Below the pieces are notes generated by a model that saw only the letters and a program-made list of their open reading frames with translations, searched no databases and was not told the DNA's origin. DNA of 64,000 nucleotides, from the NCBI GenBank assembly GCA_964498525.1, contig CAZCGU010000003.1:1-64000 (forward strand). The letters are read 5' to 3'. Made by a program: the position numbers and the translations under genes. Shown here one piece after another: positions 61,562 through 64,000 of this stretch (the first letter of the stretch is position 1; the number at the start of each line of letters is the position of its first letter). This DNA is from DTU098 sp964498525. GTDB taxonomy: Bacteria; Bacillota; Desulfotomaculia; Desulfotomaculales; Pelotomaculaceae.

Positions 61562-64000
61562 ATGAACGTTTTTGAGCTAAACCAATACCTCATTTCTGAC
61601 TACTCCTCATATATACGCAGTTTCATCCAGATCCGCGACAAGCGGATAGACGAATATGTGCAAAAGAGTTTAGATGAGGGGCTGCTCTGGCCGGAGCCGT
61701 TAATTCAGCTTAACCCTTCGTTTGAGCCGGGCCAGTGGATTGAAGAACTGGTTGCAGGTGAAATATTGCATCCCGAATGCAGACGGATTTTCCGGATCAA
61801 TAAAAACCAGCAGGAAGAAGGCCAGCCATTGCGGCTGCACAAGCACCAGGCCGACGCAATAAAAGCAGCCAAAGCCGGGGATAGTTATGTTCTAACTACC
61901 GGTACCGGTTCCGGAAAGAGCTTAGCCTATATCGTGCCGATTGTGGATTATGTGCTCAGGCGCGGCAGCGGCCGGGGCATCCAGGCTATTGTTATATACC
62001 CCATGAACGCCCTGGCCAACAGTCAGTTTAACGAACTGGAGAAGTTTCTCCGGCATGGCTATCCGGAAGGTGGCAGCCCGGTTACATTCGAAAAATATAC
62101 GGGACAGGAAAGCGAAGAACAAAAAAGGAAAATCATCGAAACTCCCCCGGATATATTACTCACCAACTATGTCATGATGGAATTAATTCTGACCAGGGTG
62201 AGAGACCGGAATTTAATTAGTGCGGCTAAGGACATTCGTTTTTTGGTGCTGGACGAACTGCACACCTACCGCGGCCGCCAGGGCGCGGATGTGGCTATGC
62301 TGGTGCGCCGGCTGAGAAGTTACTGCGGCGGGGAGAACCTCCAGTGTGTCGGCACCTCTGCCACCCTGGCCGGCAGCGGCGTCTACGACCAGCAGAGGGC
62401 TGAAGTGGCCGGGGTTGCTTCCCTGCTGTTCGGCGCGCAGGTAAAGCCGGAGCGTGTGGTCATGGAAACCATCAGGCGGGCCACACCCGATAAAGATTTT
62501 GTGGATCCAGATTTTAAGCGGGACTTGATCGACTGCATCAAAAACCCGGTTAGTTATGCACAGGATGACTACCTGGCGCTGGTCAACGACCCTCTTTCCA
62601 TCTGGATTGAGACTACTTTTGGCACGGCCAAAGAACCGGACAGCGGCAGATTAATCCGGACAATGCCACGCAGTATTTCCGGAGAGGATGGAGCAGCCAA
62701 AGAACTAAGCAGTTTGACCGGGCTTTCAGAAAAAATCTGCATCCAGGCGATACAGGAAAGATTGTTGACGGGTTATAGAGCAAAACACCCGGAGACGGGA
62801 TTTCCTGTTTTTGCTTTCCGGCTGCACCAGTTCATCAGCCGGGGGGACACAGTCTACGCTTCCCTGCAGGAAGAGCAGTCCCGCTACATTACTACCAGCG
62901 GCCAGCAGTATGTGCCCAACGACCGCCAGAGGATTTTGTTCCCGCTGACCTTTTGCCGCGAGTGCGGGCAGGAATATTACAGTGTCCAGGTGATCAAAAA
63001 TAAGGAAACAGGCCATAGGGTTTTCACCCCTGGCAATCCTACAGACAATAACCCGGCAGAATATGAAGGGGTCAAAGCCGGATACCTTTATCGGAATGCA
63101 GATCACCCCTGGCCGGAGGACGAGATGGAGGTAATCAACAGGATCCCGGATGACTGGGTGGAAAACCGGCATGGTGTGTCACATATCCGCAGCAACCGGG
63201 TTAAATATTTGCCGCAGAACGTTGTGATCGACCCGGCCGGTGAAGAAAACAGGGCCGGGCTTGGATTCCAATATATTCCCGCGCCCTTTCGCTTCTGCCT
63301 GCACTGCGGCGTGTCCTACGGCATACGCCAGACAAGCGATTTTGCCAAATTAACCACGCTTGGCTCTGAGGGGCGCAGTACTGCCACTACTATCCTGACC
63401 CTTTCCACTATTCGTCACCTGCAGCGCAGCGAGGGCCTGATGCGCGAAGCAAAAAAACTACTGAGCTTTACGGACAACCGCCAGGACGCTTCGCTGCAGG
63501 CTGGCCATTTCAATGACTTTATCGAGATCGGCCTGCTGCGCTCGGCCCTTTACCAGGCGGTCAGCGTGGCAGGCCCAGACGGGCTCTGCCATGATGAATT
63601 GACACAACGAGTGTTCAAAGCCCTGGATTTGCCGCTGGAAATGTATGCGGTTGATCCTGACGTGCGTTTTCAGGCGCTGGCCGATACCCAGAAGGCTTTG
63701 CGCAATATCCTCGGTTACCGTCTCTATCAGGACTTAAAGCGGGGCTGGCGTATTACTTCACCCAACTTGGAGCAGTGCGGCCTTTTGGAAATACAGTATA
63801 GTTCCCTGGACGAAGTTTGCGCGACTGAAGATCTGTGGTACGAATGCCACCCGGCTCTTGTCACGGCCACACCTGAAACAAGAAAAAAAATTGCCAAAGT
63901 CTTGCTGGACTATATGCGGCGTGAGCTGGTAATCAAGGTTGATTACCTGAATAAAGAATTTCAGGAAAAAATACAGCTGCAGAGCAACCAGCGTTTGAAA
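61562..64000 (+). CDS. Large DEAD/DEAH helicase, N-terminal 813 codons (runs off the window)
   Basis: Open from ATG 61562 to the right edge, with no stop. N-terminus MNVFELNQYLISDYSSYI, then LLWPEPLIQLNPSFEPG. The motor starts with LRLHKHQADAI (Q-like), Walker A TTGTGSGKSLAYIVPIV (about residue 118), VIYPMNALANSQ, ILLTNYVMMELIL, motif II FLVLDELHTYRGRQG (about 234) and VGTSATLAG (motif III, about 262). Cys pairs CRECGQEY (about 464) and FCLHCGVSYG (about 580) suggest zinc binding; LLSFTDNRQDASLQAGHF is a late motif of DUF1998-associated, DrmA/Lhr-like helicases. These occur in DISARM/BREX-type defence loci. Partners lie outside the window. Confidence 0.88.
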   Translation, partial: MNVFELNQYLISDYSSYIRSFIQIRDKRIDEYVQKSLDEGLLWPEPLIQLNPSFEPGQWIEELVAGEILHPECRRIFRINKNQQEEGQPLRLHKHQADAIKAAKAGDSYVLTTGTGSGKSLAYIVPIVDYVLRRGSGRGIQAIVIYPMNALANSQFNELEKFLRHGYPEGGSPVTFEKYTGQESEEQKRKIIETPPDILLTNYVMMELILTRVRDRNLISAAKDIRFLVLDELHTYRGRQGADVAMLVRRLRSYCGGENLQCVGTSATLAGSGVYDQQRAEVAGVASLLFGAQVKPERVVMETIRRATPDKDFVDPDFKRDLIDCIKNPVSYAQDDYLALVNDPLSIWIETTFGTAKEPDSGRLIRTMPRSISGEDGAAKELSSLTGLSEKICIQAIQERLLTGYRAKHPETGFPVFAFRLHQFISRGDTVYASLQEEQSRYITTSGQQYVPNDRQRILFPLTFCRECGQEYYSVQVIKNKETGHRVFTPGNPTDNNPAEYEGVKAGYLYRNADHPWPEDEMEVINRIPDDWVENRHGVSHIRSNRVKYLPQNVVIDPAGEENRAGLGFQYIPAPFRFCLHCGVSYGIRQTSDFAKLTTLGSEGRSTATTILTLSTIRHLQRSEGLMREAKKLLSFTDNRQDASLQAGHFNDFIEIGLLRSALYQAVSVAGPDGLCHDELTQRVFKALDLPLEMYAVDPDVRFQALADTQKALRNILGYRLYQDLKRGWRITSPNLEQCGLLEIQYSSLDEVCATEDLWYECHPALVTATPETRKKIAKVLLDYMRRELVIKVDYLNKEFQEKIQLQSNQRLK

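Overview
The window reads as the chromosome of a Gram-positive anaerobe of the class Clostridia. Desulfotomaculum/Pelotomaculum-type Peptococcaceae fit best, though this is an inference from gene content and not a match. The grounds are T-box leaders, tRNA genes with encoded CCA, frequent TTG/GTG starts behind strong purine-rich ribosome sites, SLH-domain surface proteins, an ECF transporter, and a membrane Fe-S oxidoreductase of the type seen in syntrophic anaerobes. Most of the window is moderately GC-rich. The stretch from about 40.2 to 44.9 kb is clearly AT-rich and looks acquired.

Layout. 0-7.5 kb: the end of a secreted TIG-domain protein, a 39-residue membrane peptide, pdxS, then a serine block (serine-type T-box, class V aminotransferase, serA, serS, two tRNA-Ser genes). 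7.7-13.3 kb: a glycosyltransferase, then a decayed integrated element between two tRNA-Arg genes (integrase and ImmA relics, an intact-looking toxin-antitoxin pair, a repressor with a palindromic operator), LuxR and chemoreceptor relics, and a RarD-type transporter. 13.8-26.1 kb: the most unusual block. A regulator that fuses an XRE helix-turn-helix to two Ig-like (Big_5/SbsA-type) domains diverges from an operon of two SLH surface proteins, EcfA1-EcfA2-EcfT, a membrane-anchored Big_5 protein, a small membrane protein and an EcfS, followed by a TiaS-like protein and a Cys-rich protein. 26.3-40 kb: membrane Fe-S oxidoreductase, NfeD/SPFH pair, purine-type permease, tadA with tRNA-Ser, a second toxin-antitoxin pair, a DUF2249 protein and sbcDC.

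40-64 kb is a defence-like and relic-rich zone. An AT-rich three-gene operon encodes a PD-(D/E)XK-like nuclease, a small protein and a HerA-type ATPase with a C-terminal membrane anchor. Next come relics of an MIT_C-domain protein, IS256 and IS21 transposases, and the start of a helicase gene. Then follow a membrane protein with a nuclease-like motif, zupT, a SIMPL protein, and a phenylalanine block (Phe-type T-box with a duplicated antiterminator, aroF, pheA). A complete type I restriction-modification operon comes next, whose hsdS carries 14 ACAG repeats that currently throw the second target-recognition half out of frame. Two copies of a 160-bp repeat, each ending in a perfect intrinsic terminator, bracket 52.8-61.3 kb. 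The window ends inside a large DEAH-type helicase whose first codons match the relic at 46.5 kb.

Genes that work together: T-box control is matched to product (Ser leader on serine genes, Phe leader on aroF-pheA); the ECF modules with the SLH/Big_5 proteins probably form one uptake system under the divergent HTH-Big_5 protein; nuclease plus HerA ATPase and HsdMSR are two separate candidate anti-phage systems.
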